This document shows positions 52,586-62,609 of a stretch of 64,000 nt of DNA, piece after piece (position 1 is the stretch's first letter; each line of letters begins with the position of its first letter). Source of the DNA: Muscardinus avellanarius (lineage: Eukaryota; Chordata; Mammalia; Rodentia; Gliridae); contig OY726561.1 in NCBI GenBank assembly GCA_963383645.1, positions 136,336,404 through 136,400,403 on the forward strand, in the 5' to 3' direction. Under the pieces are notes generated by a model. It did not search any database and was not told the DNA's origin. It was given only the letters and a program-made list of their open reading frames with translations. A program made the position numbers and the translations under genes.

Positions 52586-53403
52586 CCCAACTAACCATTT
52601 TAATAAGATGGCCTGTGTATTGTTGCTCGGCAGGCAGTTCTAGGATGCAAGAGAGTTTGTTTTATGCCCAGTATGAGACCTTAAAGAAGGGAAGAATTAA
52701 AAGAAATGGGGGAAAAATTCATTTAGAAAAAAGTGGTCAGGATCGCATCGGATCTTCTGGAATGGATGGATTATTCTGGGGTGAATCCATTCATTTATTC
52801 ATCTGATGACTATTTCTTGAGCACCTTCTGAGGGCCAGGCAGCGATCCCAGCCCACACCAGAGGCTTTATGAAAGCGTGGCTGTTTTGAATGATTCAACA
52901 GGATCTGGGTCTTGGAGAGGAAGTGGGGGCCGTTTTATGAGAGTATCTACCAAAGAAAATATTAAATATTTCAGGCTTTATCCAACGAAACTCAACCCCT
53001 TTCCCCGCAGCTTCACACATTCATGAGTCCTCATGGCTCTGTCTGTCCTCTGAGAGCCGGCCCCCTCTTCCTGAGCAGATACGATCAGCCCTTGCCGGCG
53101 GTGGAAAACAGGGCAGACACTTGGCAGGAGGCTTGCGGTACTAGCCGGGCCTCAAGTTCCCCACGCAGATGGAGGGCAGAGAGGAAGCCAGGGTGGCCCT
53201 GGCCGCGCCCCGGGGACCACCGCTCACCTCAGTTCTAAGGCTGGCCTTGGGTTCCTACATCAGAATAAACAGCAAAGTGTTTATTCTGCTTCCTCTCCAG
53301 AGTTGGCATCTGCCTTGCGTGGAACGGCCTTCTGACTTTCAGCCCAGAGTGTAGGTGTTTCAGAGGAGCCCGGGGGTGCAGGAGGAAACTAAGAAAGTAT
53401 TCT
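52586..53403. other. Unique sequence, with a short MIR-type phrase
   Basis: 'cattcatttattcatctgat' and 'cttgagcaccttctgagggc' at 52,787-52,845 resemble the opening of a MIR-type repeat. The rest, including a GC-rich patch at 53,140-53,220, shows no gene. Confidence 0.4.
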
Positions 53404-53560
53404 TTTTTGTGTGTGTGATACTTGGGATGGAACCCAGGGGCATTCTATCTCCAAGCTATACTCCAGCCCTATTTTTATTTATTTATTTATTTATTTATTT
53501 TTGTGGTACTTGGGATGGTACCCAGGGGCATTCTACCTCCAAGCTACACCCCAGCCCTAT

Positions 53561-53603
<43 letters not shown>

Positions 53604-53776
53604 TTGCAGTACTGGGGATGGGATCCAGGGCATTCTACTTCCAAGCTATACCCCAGCCCTATATTTATTTATTTATTTATTTATTTACTTACTTACTTAC
53701 TATTTTTGTGGTACTGGGGATGATACTCAGGGGCATTCTACCTCCAAGCTACACCCAAGCCCTATTTTTTAAAATT

Positions 53777-53815
<39 letters not shown>

Positions 53816-54025
53816 TTTTTGTGTGGTACTGGGAATGAAACCCAGGAGCATTCAACCTCCAAACTACACCTCCAGCCCTATTTTTTAAATTTTATTTTGA
53901 AACAAGGTCTCATTGAGTTGCAAAGAGCCTCACTTAGTAGTAGCCGAGGCTGGCCGTGAACCCCGATCCTCCTGTCTCAGCCTCCGAATGCTGGGATTAC
54001 AAGCGTGCGCACCACGCCCGGCTTT
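53404..54025 (-). mobile_element. B1-dID SINE with five tandem ID arms
   Basis: On minus the order is B1 arm (about 54,022-53,893) then five ID arms, each followed by (AAAT)n. On plus the ID arms lie at about 53,417-53,472, 53,503-53,560, 53,606-53,660, 53,710-53,766 and 53,824-53,883, with starts 86-114 bases apart. All five carry 'ccaag' or 'ccaaa' where other copies have 'ccgag'. The whole array is flanked by one duplication, agaaagtattct, at 53,392-53,403 and 54,026-54,037, so it counts as a single insertion that expanded. Confidence 0.92.
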
Positions 54026-54037
54026 AGAAAGTATTCT

Positions 54038-54499
54038 GAATGCGGCATTTGTTAGGCTCTCTGGGTTAGCGTGGCTTTGCATCCTCTTAAAACACACAGG
54101 CTCGGGGCCTGGAGGAGATGCGACAGTCCTGCGCAGTGTCTGCCTACCCCTAGGGCGCAGGCGCAGCATCCCTCTCTCCGCTGGCCGCCATTGCCGCTTC
54201 CCTGGGCTTTACACACGGTCCATCCTCAACTTTCTGCGCTCCAGCCACGGTGGCAATGGCCACCTAAGTGTGAAAGTGACCACCTAAGTGAGCCACGCTG
54301 AATCCAGGCACAGAAGCAGATGCCAAGACCTCCTCCAAACCAACGCGGAGGCCACACCATTCCCCGGGCGCGGCCTCTCCTGTATGAGCTTGACGCACCC
54401 CCACGGGGTCCGGGCAAGGGCTTTCCTCTGGACAGCAGCTCTCCCAATGTGGTGTGGAACCAGCAGCGGCTGCAGTACCTAGAAGCTTGTTAGAAATTC
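54038..54499. other. Unique sequence with promoter-type motifs
   Basis: Contains the motif block described at 54,150-54,200 and an 11-base direct repeat ccacctaagtg at about 54,259 and 54,279. No exon recognised. Overlapping frames reach 124 codons. Confidence 0.35.
54150..54200. promoter_or_regulatory. NRF1-like and YY1-like motifs
   Basis: 'gggcgcaggcgcagc' at 54,153-54,167 resembles the NRF1 palindrome. 'ggccgccattgccgc' at 54,184-54,198 is a YY1-type core on the minus strand. Both factors mark TATA-less promoters. The surroundings are not strongly CpG-rich, and no transcript is evident. Confidence 0.25.
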
Positions 54500-55416
54500 A
54501 GAATCTGGCTTGTAATCCCAACATTCAGGAGTCTGAGACAGGAGGATCGTGGTTTGCGGACAGCCTCAGATGCTTAGTGAGGCCCTGTGCAACTCAGTGA
54601 GAGCCTGTTTCAGAATAAAGAAGAAGAAATAGTTAAAGGCGAAGATTTATACGATCTGGAGGAAAACCAGAGTATAGGTGGGGAAAGAGGAATTCGTCTA
54701 CACTATTGGTGGGAGTGCAAACTAGTTCAGCTGCTATGGAGATCAGGTGGAGATTCCTTAAACAGTGGGAAAGGATCCACCACGTGATCCAGCTAGACCA
54801 CTCCTGGGTATCTTGCCAAAGAGGTTGAAATCAGAGAACTACAGTAACATATGCATACCCATGTTCATAGCAGCACAATTCGTAATAGCCAAAATATGGG
54901 CCCAACCTAGGTCTCCATCAACAGAAGAATGGATTGCATAATTATGGGAAATAATGATGGAATTCTACTTACTCAGCTTTAAATAAGAACAAAATAGTGT
55001 CACTCACAAGAAGATGGAAAGACCTGGAGAACATATGTGAGATCAGCCAAGCACAGAAAGAGAAGGGACATATGTTTTCTCTAATATCCCAAACTCGGGA
55101 GCATTGGGGATACCAGAGGGAAGGGGAGGAGAGGAAGAAGGCTGAGGTGGATTAATGGAGGAGCTATGTCCGAATATGTGTAAAAGTATGAATATAGGTT
55201 GACCTGGACACTCATTGTTGGAGGGGGGAGGGGAAGCGGGGGAAGCGACCAAGCACAGTCTGAATGTATGCCATTTTTAATATGTTCCACATAAAAATAA
55301 ATAAAATAAATGGAACCACACAATAAAAAAGAAAGAAAGAAATAGGTCTGGGGGTGTCGCTGGGAGGTAGAATGCCCCTGGGCTCCATCCCCAGTACTGC
55401 AAAAAAAAAAAAAAAG
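54500..55416 (+). mobile_element. SINE (form A) split by an L1
   Basis: The B1 arm lies at 54,505-54,628 ('cttgtaatcccaacattcag', 'ggtttgcggacagcctcaga'). The ID arm resumes at 55,341-55,416 ('ggtctgggggtgtcgctggg') with a 15-A tail. Between them sits a 5'-truncated L1. Repeats 'agaagaaatag' and 'agaaagaaatag' mark its target site in the SINE linker. Confidence 0.9.
54630..55335 (+). mobile_element. 5'-truncated L1 nested in the SINE
   Basis: 'cactattggtgggagtgcaa', 'ctgggtatcttgccaaagag', 'catgttcatagcagcacaat', 'gaaagagaagggacatatgt', and an end after 'gaatgtatgccatttttaat' with an A-rich tail. It is homologous to 10,975-12,036 but more diverged, with stops in ORF2. The 'tatgtgtaaaagtatgaata' 3' UTR block is shared by both. 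Confidence 0.92.
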
Positions 55417-56124
55417 CAAAATTTGGGAACCCACCCCAGACCATGTGCATTAGAAAATGCAGGCAGGGCCCAGCGGTAGGTACTTCTGGTACACTCTAGG
55501 TGGGCACCACTGCCCACTATAGACCACCTCCTTGCACCTGCACCAACACACACAAGTAGAACCGGACAAACTCCGCAGGTCAGAGCTCCCCGGTGGGCCA
55601 GCGCCCGCAGCACGGGGCTCCCAAGGTCTTACTCCTGCTCGCTGCTCTTTGTCTTCTCCAGAGCTCGCTGAAGGCCCACTGTGTGCAGAGAGGAGAGGGG
55701 ATGGCACCTGAGATGCGCTCCAGGGACCCGATGGGCCGCGCTCCCAGGAAGAGTGGGAAGAAGGGGAGTCTGCCAGGCAGATCGAGGCCAGGGAAGGGGC
55801 AGCTGTCTCTCTGCACACTGCCAGCAAGGCGGGTCCATCTTGTGCTTGAGAAGGGCTTACCTTGGCAACATGAGCTGTGTCTAATATATTTTAGGGTGCA
55901 AAGAAAGTGTAACCAGAGTGGAGGAGAGCCTGACAGCTGTCCAACCTCGTCCACCACGGGGACCTGGGGCATCTCTCCCCACTACAGCGAGGCTTCTGCA
56001 CACAGAGCAGCCAGGACTCACACCCCTCGGCAGCGTCTCTGCAGGTTTATGGACAGGGAAAGGGTAGGTGCGCTAACTTCCAGATGTAAGGATTTCAGTA
56101 GAATGAGGGTTTTTGTTGTTATTG
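55417..56124. other. Unique sequence, no gene seen
   Basis: Repeat-free. A 187-codon plus frame at 55,593-56,156 and opposing frames of 125-133 codons overlap. No domain recognised, and the frame runs into SINE sequence at its end. Confidence 0.4.
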
Positions 56125-56568
56125 TTTTGTTTTGTTTTGTTTTTAATTTGGTATGAGGGGTTGAACCCAGGGGCATTCTACCTCCGAGCTATACCTCAGC
56201 CCATTTTATGCCTTTTTTTTGGGGGGGGTGGTACTGGGGTTCCTGGAAGCCCTTCTATCTCTGTGCTACACTCCCAGACCTATTTTATACTTTTTTATTT
56301 GGAAACAGGGTCTCTTAAGCCAGCGCGGCTGGCTTCGAACCTGCGTCATCCTCCTGTCTTCGCCTCCCAAGCGCAGGGATTACAAGTGTGCACCACCATG
56401 CCCGGCTATGTCTTTATTTTGAAACAGGGTCTTGCTAAGTTGCTGAGGGTCTTGGTAAGTGGCTGAGGGTCTTGGTAAGTTGCTGAGACTGTCCTCCAAC
56501 CTGTGAACCTCTCATCTCAGCCCCCAAGTACTGGGATTACAGACGTGCATCACCACATCTAGCTTAGA
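56125..56568 (-). mobile_element. Old form A SINE split by a form B SINE of the same strand
   Basis: The outer copy is 56,125-56,214 ('atgaggggttgaacccaggg', tail of TTTTG units) and 56,406-56,568 ('tgaaacagggtcttgctaag'). It also contains an internal 20-base near-duplication 'gctgagggtcttggtaagt' at about 56,442-56,482. Short repeats 'tatgcctttt' and 'tatgtcttta' flank the inner copy. Confidence 0.92.
56215..56405 (-). mobile_element. B1-dID SINE, form B, nested
   Basis: 'ggtactggggttcctggaag', reversed hairpin 'aagccagcgcggctggctt', ending 'gtgcaccaccatgcccgg'. It is a young copy inside an old one. Confidence 0.94.
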
Positions 56569-56755
56569 ACGAATTTTTAAAAAGATAAAAAGGAGAAGCG
56601 ATTGGGGGTAGCATGAGGTCCACGGTGGGCCGTCCTTGTCTGAAACATCACCATGGGGACATGGAGGTCCACATCTCGATGTCCTAGCTCAATTCTAGAG
56701 AATAAATTATGGTAGCCCAAGGTTACAATACCCCGTTATCACTACTGTTTGCACC
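56569..56755. other. Unique sequence
   Basis: No recognised element or exon. Confidence 0.3.
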
Positions 56756-56947
56756 TGCAGCCACCACACCCCCTTATTTTGGGGGGTTACTTTCCAGGGC
56801 CCCTGTGGATGTTTGAATGGCAGATAGTACTGATCTCTGTATAGACTATGTTTTTCTATGCTAATTTACTTTATAAATTAGGATGAACAACAATAATAAA
56901 ATGGAATTAATTTACAATATACTGTAATAGAAGTTATGTATGTTTCT

Positions 56948-56996
<49 letters not shown>

Positions 56997-57055
56997 CCTC
57001 CCTCCCTCCCTCCCCTCCTCCTCCTCCTCCTCCTCCTCCCCCTCCTTCTTCTTCT

Positions 57056-57100
<45 letters not shown>

Positions 57101-57295
57101 CTACTCTACTTTCAAAATATCCTTCTGTGCTCTCGTGGTGATGTGGAAAGGCATGAAGTGAGCTGGGTGACTCAGGCCCATGGCCAGAGTGTGAGCTACT
57201 ATCAACCCCTTGACCACAGGTCACAGGAACGATCACCGAGCCCCAAGTCTGCCAGCCGACCGCAGATGACTGGATCCTTAGAAAGCGAAGCCACA
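56756..57295 (-). mobile_element. Tigger-like DNA transposon fragment with an internal TC expansion
   Basis: 'ggcagatagtactgatctct', 'atagactatgtttttctatg', 'ctttataaattaggatgaac', 'caatatactgtaatagaagt' and, after the TC tract, 'ttcaaaatatccttctgtgc' and 'cttagaaagcgaagccacag' keep the order of a non-autonomous Tigger (Tc1/mariner-type) element as I recall it. No transposase frame is present. Strand is assigned tentatively. Confidence 0.5.
56943..57108. repeat. Compound (TC)n, (CCCT)n, (CTC)n, (CTT)n, (TC)n microsatellite
   Basis: About 165 bases of pure pyrimidine: TC to 56,992, TCCC/CCCT to about 57,015, CTC and CTT triplets to 57,061, then TC again to 57,098. It sits where the Tigger-like consensus has a short TC run. 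Poly-Ser/Leu/Pro frames here are artefacts. Confidence 0.95.
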
Positions 57296-57380
57296 GGCAG
57301 CAGGGATCACTGTGTGGCAGCTGCGTGGCTGTGAGGACTGGGAGGGACGTCAAGTGAGTCTCCAAGATTTCCACCTTGGA

Positions 57381-57790
57381 AGCCGGGCAGTGTTACACGC
57401 CTGTCATCCCAGTACTGGAGAGGCTGAGACAGGAGGATCACAGGTAGAAGGCTCACCTCAGCAACTCGGCAAGATGGTGTTTCAAAATAAAAAGGGCTGG
57501 GGCCGGGTGTGGTGGTGCATGCTTATAATCCCAGCATTTGGGAGGCAGAGACTGGAGGACCAATGTTCATGGACAGTTTCAGCTACTTAGCGAGGCCCTT
57601 GGCAACTCAGTAAGACCCTGTTTCAAAAAAAAAAAAAAAAAGGTCAAAAATAGGACTGGGGTGTAGCTTGGAGGTACAATGCCCCTGGGTTCCATTCCCA
57701 GCACCACAAAAAATATTTAAAAAAATAATAAAAAGGGCTGGGGAGGTAGATTGCCCCTGGGTTCCATCCCCAGTACCAAAAAGAAAAAAA
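57381..57790 (+). mobile_element. Form A SINE split by another form A SINE of the same strand
   Basis: The outer B1 arm is 57,381-57,486 ('gccgggcagtgttacacgcc') and the outer ID arm 57,735-57,790 ('gaggtagattgcccctgggt'). The inner copy is 57,503-57,727, with the exact duplication ataaaaagggctgggg at 57,487-57,502 and 57,728-57,743. Confidence 0.95.
57503..57727 (+). mobile_element. B1-dID SINE, form A, nested, 16-base target duplication
   Basis: 'ccgggtgtggtggtgcatgc', 'tcatggacagtttcagctac', a 17-A linker, then the ID arm 'gtgtagcttggaggtacaat'. The host SINE's own ID promoter region was used as target. Confidence 0.95.
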
Positions 57791-58384
57791 AATCATTTTT
57801 TGCTTTGGGGTCTTTTGTAGGAGACCGTGAGCGGAGGATGTGCAGATTGAGAGAGGAGGAAGGATGCGCTTAGCTGAGTTTCAGGCAGCTGTGGGCTGTC
57901 TGGGTGGGAAGTCCAGACGCCCCGGTAGGTGGGTTTAGAGGCAGAGAGAGTCTGTGGAGGAGGATGGCTGGGAGCTATTAGCAGCAGGTGATCACCCAGG
58001 TCCTGGTACGTGGAGAGCAAAGAGGAAAAGATTAGAGATGTATCATCTGTGTTTTATGTGGACATTACTATAGCAATGTGTTGCACGCTTTATAAAATTT
58101 ACAAAAAGCAGAAATTAAAAATTATGAGACAGAAGAGAGCTATGCTCTCAGAAATTGTGCTATACTCCGCCCTCCACCCACGGGATGGTCCCGTGTCCCC
58201 ACCCGGGGCGCTGGCGTTTTCCTCTGCGCTGTGTTCTGAGCTACAGGAATGTGCTGGTGTCTCCTGTGCAAATGAGAACCGTGTTATGTGCATCGTGGGT
58301 GCTTGGTAAATATTTGCAAATGGGGATAAATAAACAAGTCACCCAGGAATGTTCTGGCATCCAGGCAACGTCACGGCATACCCA
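57791..58384. other. Unique sequence, no gene seen
   Basis: Ordinary composition. Frames up to 99 codons without a known domain. Confidence 0.35.
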
Positions 58385-58470
58385 AGCCTTGGACCTCGGG
58401 ATCAGATGGGCTGCAGCTCAAATTCCAGCTCTGTCTCTCCCTGGTTCTGAACCTCACTTTCCTCCCCTCT
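58385..58470 (-). mobile_element. MIR element remnant
   Basis: 'gggctgcagctcaaattcca', 'gctctgtctctccctggttc' and 'tgaacctcactttcctcccc' are reversed MIR phrases in order. Confidence 0.6.
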
Positions 58471-59051
58471 GGGGAGAGCCCCGAGGACCAGCGCTCCGTG
58501 CACACGTGGCTGGCGACAGTCTGGTATGCAGGCAGGTAGCACTTTCTACCTACTAATACCAGAGGCTCCACATCACTCAGTTCTCCCCGGAGGCCCAAGG
58601 ATCAGTGTGGCTTTTGGCCCAGGCAGTGACTGGGATGTTAGCACTGGTGGTCACCTCTGTGTCCTCACAGTGTGCAAAGAAGCCGCAGAGGGAGAGGACG
58701 GCGACTCCCCCCGGCCGCAAAAGCCCAGGCAGGGCAGGCCCAGGAGCATCTTCACGACGCCCATCCCCGCCGGGCTCATCGTGATCGCCGTCCATCCTGC
58801 AGCTGGTACTTATGGGAGCCCATAAACGTGTGACGGGGCTGGCTTTCCCTTATTTTTTTATAAAGATAATCATATTTGCTTCATTGTAAAGTAATATGTA
58901 TTATAAAAATTAGAACGATATAGAAAAGAAAATTTTTAAAAAACTACCTTCCAGCTATGAAAAAAGATAATCTTTATAAACATTCTGCCATGCTTTTTTG
59001 TAGTCTTAAGTTCTATGCAACAGCTTTTACATTTTTGAACAAGAAATATAC
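58471..59051. other. Unique sequence, GC-rich then AT-rich
   Basis: 58,580-58,830 contains a stretch with an acceptor-like 'ctctgtgtcctcacag' at 58,652-58,667 followed by an open GC-rich segment (see findings). From 58,850 the DNA is AT-rich and featureless. Confidence 0.35.
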
Positions 59052-59132
59052 AACATATATAATATATAATATATGACATGTAACATATAACATAATATAG
59101 TGCAATATGTAATATATACAATATACCATATA

Positions 59133-59182
<50 letters not shown>

Positions 59183-59384
59183 CATACACACACACATATA
59201 TATACTGGGATTGAACCAGAGGCACTCCACCTCTGAGCTACACCCCTAGCTTGATTTTATTTTTTATTAAATACTAAGTTGCTGAGGGCCTGGCTAAGTT
59301 GCTAAGGTTGGCCATGAACCTGCAATCCTCCTGTCTCAGCATCCCAAGTACTGGAATTACAGGTGTGTGTCATCATGCCCGGCA
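59052..59384 (-). mobile_element. B1-dID SINE, form A, with a 150-base AT-rich tail
   Basis: The body is 59,206-59,384 ('actgggattgaaccagaggc' to 'gtgtcatcatgcccgg'). The tail 59,052-59,205 is TA-rich, with pure (TA)n at about 59,137-59,178. An approximate target repeat 'caagaaata' lies at 59,039-59,047 and 59,383-59,391, placing the microsatellite inside the insertion. Confidence 0.85.
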
Positions 59385-59415
59385 AGAAATACATATATTA
59401 TTATACAAACTACTA

Positions 59416-59419
<4 letters not shown>

Positions 59420-59465
<46 letters not shown>

Positions 59466-59662
59466 GGTACTGGGAATGGAACCTGGGGCCTTCTCCCTCT
59501 GGGCTATACCCCCAGACCTATTTTAAACTTTATTTGGAAACAGGGTCTCACTAAGTTGCTGAGAACCTCACTAAGTACCTGAATCTGGCTTTGAACCTGT
59601 GCGATCCTCCTGTCTCCGCCTCCCAAGCGCGGGGATTACAAGCATGCACCACCATGCCTGGC
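59420..59662 (-). mobile_element. B1-dID SINE, intermediate form, with (AT)n tail
   Basis: (AT)n at 59,418-59,461 passes into 'ggtactgggaatggaacctg', 'tgctgagaacctcactaagt', ending 'gcatgcaccaccatgcctgg'. Confidence 0.93.
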
Positions 59663-59773
59663 TGCTGTTTGTATTTTAGAAAAATTGTTTAATACAAGCT
59701 CTATGAAACACAGGCTATAATTAATCTATTTCTGAGGAGAGATTTGAGCCCTATGGAGAATTAAAGTTATTGA

Positions 59774-59848
59774 AGCTGTTTCCAAATAAAAGATATAAAA
59801 TAGGTAGCCCGGAGGTAGATGGGCTTCCAGGAACCCCAGTACCACCAA

Positions 59849-59884
<36 letters not shown>
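59774..59884 (+). mobile_element. B1-dID SINE, form B, 5'-truncated
   Basis: It starts at 'gctgtttccaaataaaagat'. The ID arm 'gtagcccggaggtagatggg' has lost the 'tctgggagt' block. (AAAT)n tail at 59,848-59,884. Confidence 0.9.
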
Positions 59885-60354
59885 AAGATCCATGTATGTG
59901 TGTGTATAAAATCTCTATGTATATATATGCACAAACACACACAAAATAAGATACATGGATACACACACACATCCTCACACACTCACATATATTATGTAAC
60001 AGCTCTGCAGAGACCATGATCTCATTTATTATCTATACTGTATTAATATAAATTTGTCTTATTTTTTTAGGTCACAGCCTAGATACTTTCATCATTCTTA
60101 CAAATTCTTCGTGAGCATACTTTAATAGTAGCTGTTTCTCCGTGTGGTTTGGAGCCCTTCGCGGCCTGGCTGTCTGCCCGAGGCGCTGGACTGTCCCTCC
60201 TCTGCCCCAGACACCCAGCCACCAGGACCTACCCCAGCAGGGGCCCGTCGCCCTTTGGCCCACGAGACCCGGCAGGACAAGGGCCGTGTTCAGAAGACCC
60301 GGGTACCACGTCACACCGAGCCTCGCTGGCAGGGGCCAGCCCTTAAGCGCCAGC
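59885..60354. other. Unique sequence, no gene seen
   Basis: CA- and AT-rich to 60,070, then GC-rich at 60,150-60,350 with overlapping frames up to 121 codons on plus. No domain recognised. Confidence 0.35.
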
Positions 60355-60450
60355 CTCGGTTTCCCGGCTTGGAAACGGGGATGACAACAGCTGGACCCGC
60401 CTCTCGTGGCAGCTGCCAGGTTAAGAGCTGTGTAAGCTCAGGGGCTGTTG
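60355..60450 (-). mobile_element. MIR element remnant
   Basis: 'cctcggtttcccggcttgga', 'aacggggatgacaacagctg' and 'taagagctgtgtaagctcag' fit the reversed MIR order 'cctcagtttcctcatctgtaaaatggggataat'. Confidence 0.6.
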
Positions 60451-60788
60451 TGGAACCTGCCCTGTGCTGTACAAATCTCGGTTTATTGGATTCTTCAGAA
60501 CTCTTCTGATACCAGCAACAGGAAACCCAGCTCAGCAAAACTGAAGCCATAAAGGGAATTTATTGGTTCAAAGAGTTGCAAGGTCCAGATGCAGCGGCCC
60601 GGTGAGAACCAGGTCCTGAAGGACATGATGGTCTGCCTCGGTGACCTCTGTCTTATACCCCATTCCTCCAGAGGCTCCATCCTGGGGGAGGGTCTCCCCA
60701 CAATGCCTGAGACCCCAGTACCGAGGGGAGTACCCCCTGCACTGGCAGCCCCAGGAAGGAACCTGCAGGCTTGATTACTCCAGCAGAG
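60451..60788. other. Unique sequence
   Basis: 'aactgaagccataaagggaa' and 'tttattggttcaaagagttg' may be old repeat sequence. Nothing definite, no gene seen. Confidence 0.3.
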
Positions 60789-60968
60789 GGAAGGAACCCA
60801 GAGGCATCCTACCTCTGAGCTATACGTCCATCTCTTATTTTATTTTTTGAAGCAGGATCTCAGAAAGTTGCTGAGGGACCTTGCTAAGTCGCTGAGGCTG
60901 GCCTCAAATCTGTGATTCTCCTATCTCAGTCTCCCGAGCACTGAGATTACAGGCCTGCTCACCTAGAC
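60789..60968 (-). mobile_element. B1-dID SINE, old form A
   Basis: 'gaaggaacccagaggcatcc', 'tgaagcaggatctcagaaag' and 'tctcccgagcactgagatta'. It lacks a tail run and is clearly diverged. Confidence 0.85.
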
Positions 60969-62028
60969 CTATTGAATGTGGGGAGAGATGGCACCCTTAA
61001 AGGAGGGTCTGAGTGCTTTCACGAGGAGATGGGCAGGTTGGGGGAGGGGCGGGCAACAGGTGCTGTGGCTGGAGGGAAGTTCTCAGAGCTGAGGAGGCCA
61101 GGAGCCCTGTGAGTTTAGTCTCACAGCCCTGTGTGGGGTGATGGGACTTTTCTCCTGCCAGCCCGGCAGAGGCCCTGAGCACAACAGGGCCACACCCCCA
61201 GGCGCTCCCTTCCAGTGACCCTGACCTGGGAGGAGACTCAACTCCGGTGACCTCACCAGGTGACTCAACACACCCAGGCCCAGGGTGTGTTGTGACCCGG
61301 GCCCAGCTGAAGAGCCTCACCAAGCTTTTATAGCCCAGAAGGCAGAGCCACAGTGGGCTGGCCAGGAGAGCCAGGCGGGCGGGTGGGATCACACAGGGAG
61401 GGGGCAGGGGAGCCCAACAGCCGCCGCGTGCTCCCAGGGGCCTGGGCCTTTGCTATGTCCAACTGGGAGAAGGTGGGACACATGTGCCCCTCGCGGGGCA
61501 GCTGCGAGTCGAGTCGGAGGCGGCATCCTGCTATCTGCACAGTGTTTGCCCTGGGTCCCTGCCCTGAAGGCTCACAAGCTCCTGATACGGCTCAATCCAA
61601 ACAGTGCAGCCAGGGCGTGTGCAGGGCGGCAGCGCCCTCATACCAAGTGAGAGAAAAGTGGGGCTTGGATCCGGCCCCGTGGCTCAGGGGCAGAGGGGGG
61701 CTGAGGCCTTTCCTGGAAATGAAGAGCCGGGAGGAGCAAAGGGACTCCCAGGGACAAGACTAAGGAGCGGAGGTCAGGGGATGCGTGAGCCCAGACCTGG
61801 GCTCAGGACCAGGGGACGGGACCCTGGCCGGGAACACGTGGCCCAGAGTGCTCATGCAAGTTAATCCGGGGGTTGCGGGAATCCGGATCATGGGCAGATG
61901 TGTGGTGTTTTTCCTTGTGAGGGCCACCAGGGGCTGCCCCTGCTGGGGACAAAGGGCGGAGACTTGGGAGAGGACAGATGGGTAGACCTTTGATCACTAC
62001 AGCTGCAAGAAGCCAGCCAGGTGAGGCC
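60969..62028. other. GC-rich unique sequence, no gene seen
   Basis: 1.06 kb without SINEs. Frames of 121 and 136 codons on plus (61,285-61,650; 61,353-61,763) and 131 on minus overlap, which suggests chance openness. No domain or exon recognised. Confidence 0.4.
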
Positions 62029-62121
62029 TGGTGTGTGTGTGTGCATGCACATGTGTACACGCCTCTGTGTGTGCGTGCATGTGTGTGGGTATGTGTATGT
62101 GTGTGCATGTGTGTACATGCA

Positions 62122-62157
<36 letters not shown>
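62029..62157. repeat. Irregular GT-rich tract ending in (GT)n
   Basis: GT with interspersed GCAT and ACAT units over about 130 bases, becoming pure (GT)n at 62,126-62,157. Confidence 0.92.
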
Positions 62158-62390
62158 TGAATGTGGGGCCAATTGAGCCCGATGTTAGCTTTCTATATGG
62201 TTTTGCAACCTGGTAAACATCTTAGCGCAGGGATAAGGATGGAAGCATAAATCTCATCAAATAATGAGTTAGGCCCCAGAGTTGGCCGTTGGGGGACTTC
62301 CCGATGGCATTTTCTTTTGTCTGTCCTGGGAGGGCCCTGGCATGAGCGTCCTGGCTCCAGTACTGTGCCTGCTCTCTGAGGCCATGAGAC
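62158..62390. other. Unique sequence
   Basis: No recognised element or exon. Confidence 0.3.
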
Positions 62391-62609
62391 TTTTTTTTTT
62401 CTTTTTTCTTTTTTTTTTTCTTTTTTTGCAGTACTGGGGATGTAACCCAGGGGCCTTTGACCTCCAGGCTATACTCCCAGACCTATTTGATATTTTATTT
62501 GGAAACAGGTTCTTTTAAGCCAGCTGAAACTGGCTTCGAACCTGCATGATCCTCCTGTCTCAGCTTCCCAAATGCTGAGATGACAAGTTTGCGCCACCAT
62601 GCCGGGCTT
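62391..62609 (-). mobile_element. B1-dID SINE, near form B
   Basis: A T-rich tail, 'gcagtactggggatgtaacc', 'cctccaggctatactcccag', reversed hairpin 'aagccagctgaaactggctt', ending 'gcgccaccatgccggg'. Confidence 0.92.

Noticed and set aside
53417..53883. CRISPR-like spacing of five repeats
   Set aside because: The repeats are ID SINE arms with simple-sequence spacers in a mammalian genome, with no direct-repeat or cas context.
53412..53960. 182-codon and 122-codon plus frames rich in Leu, Phe, Ile and Tyr resembling membrane proteins
   Set aside because: They are translations of the (TTTA)n spacers and reversed ID arms of the tandem SINE array.
58895..58935. U6-snRNA-like words 'aaaattagaacgatatagaa'
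   Set aside because: Similarity is limited to about 20 bases and the rest of U6 is absent.
59116..59230. IYIYIY-type frames over the TA repeats
   Set aside because: They are direct translations of TA dinucleotides and carry no gene signal.
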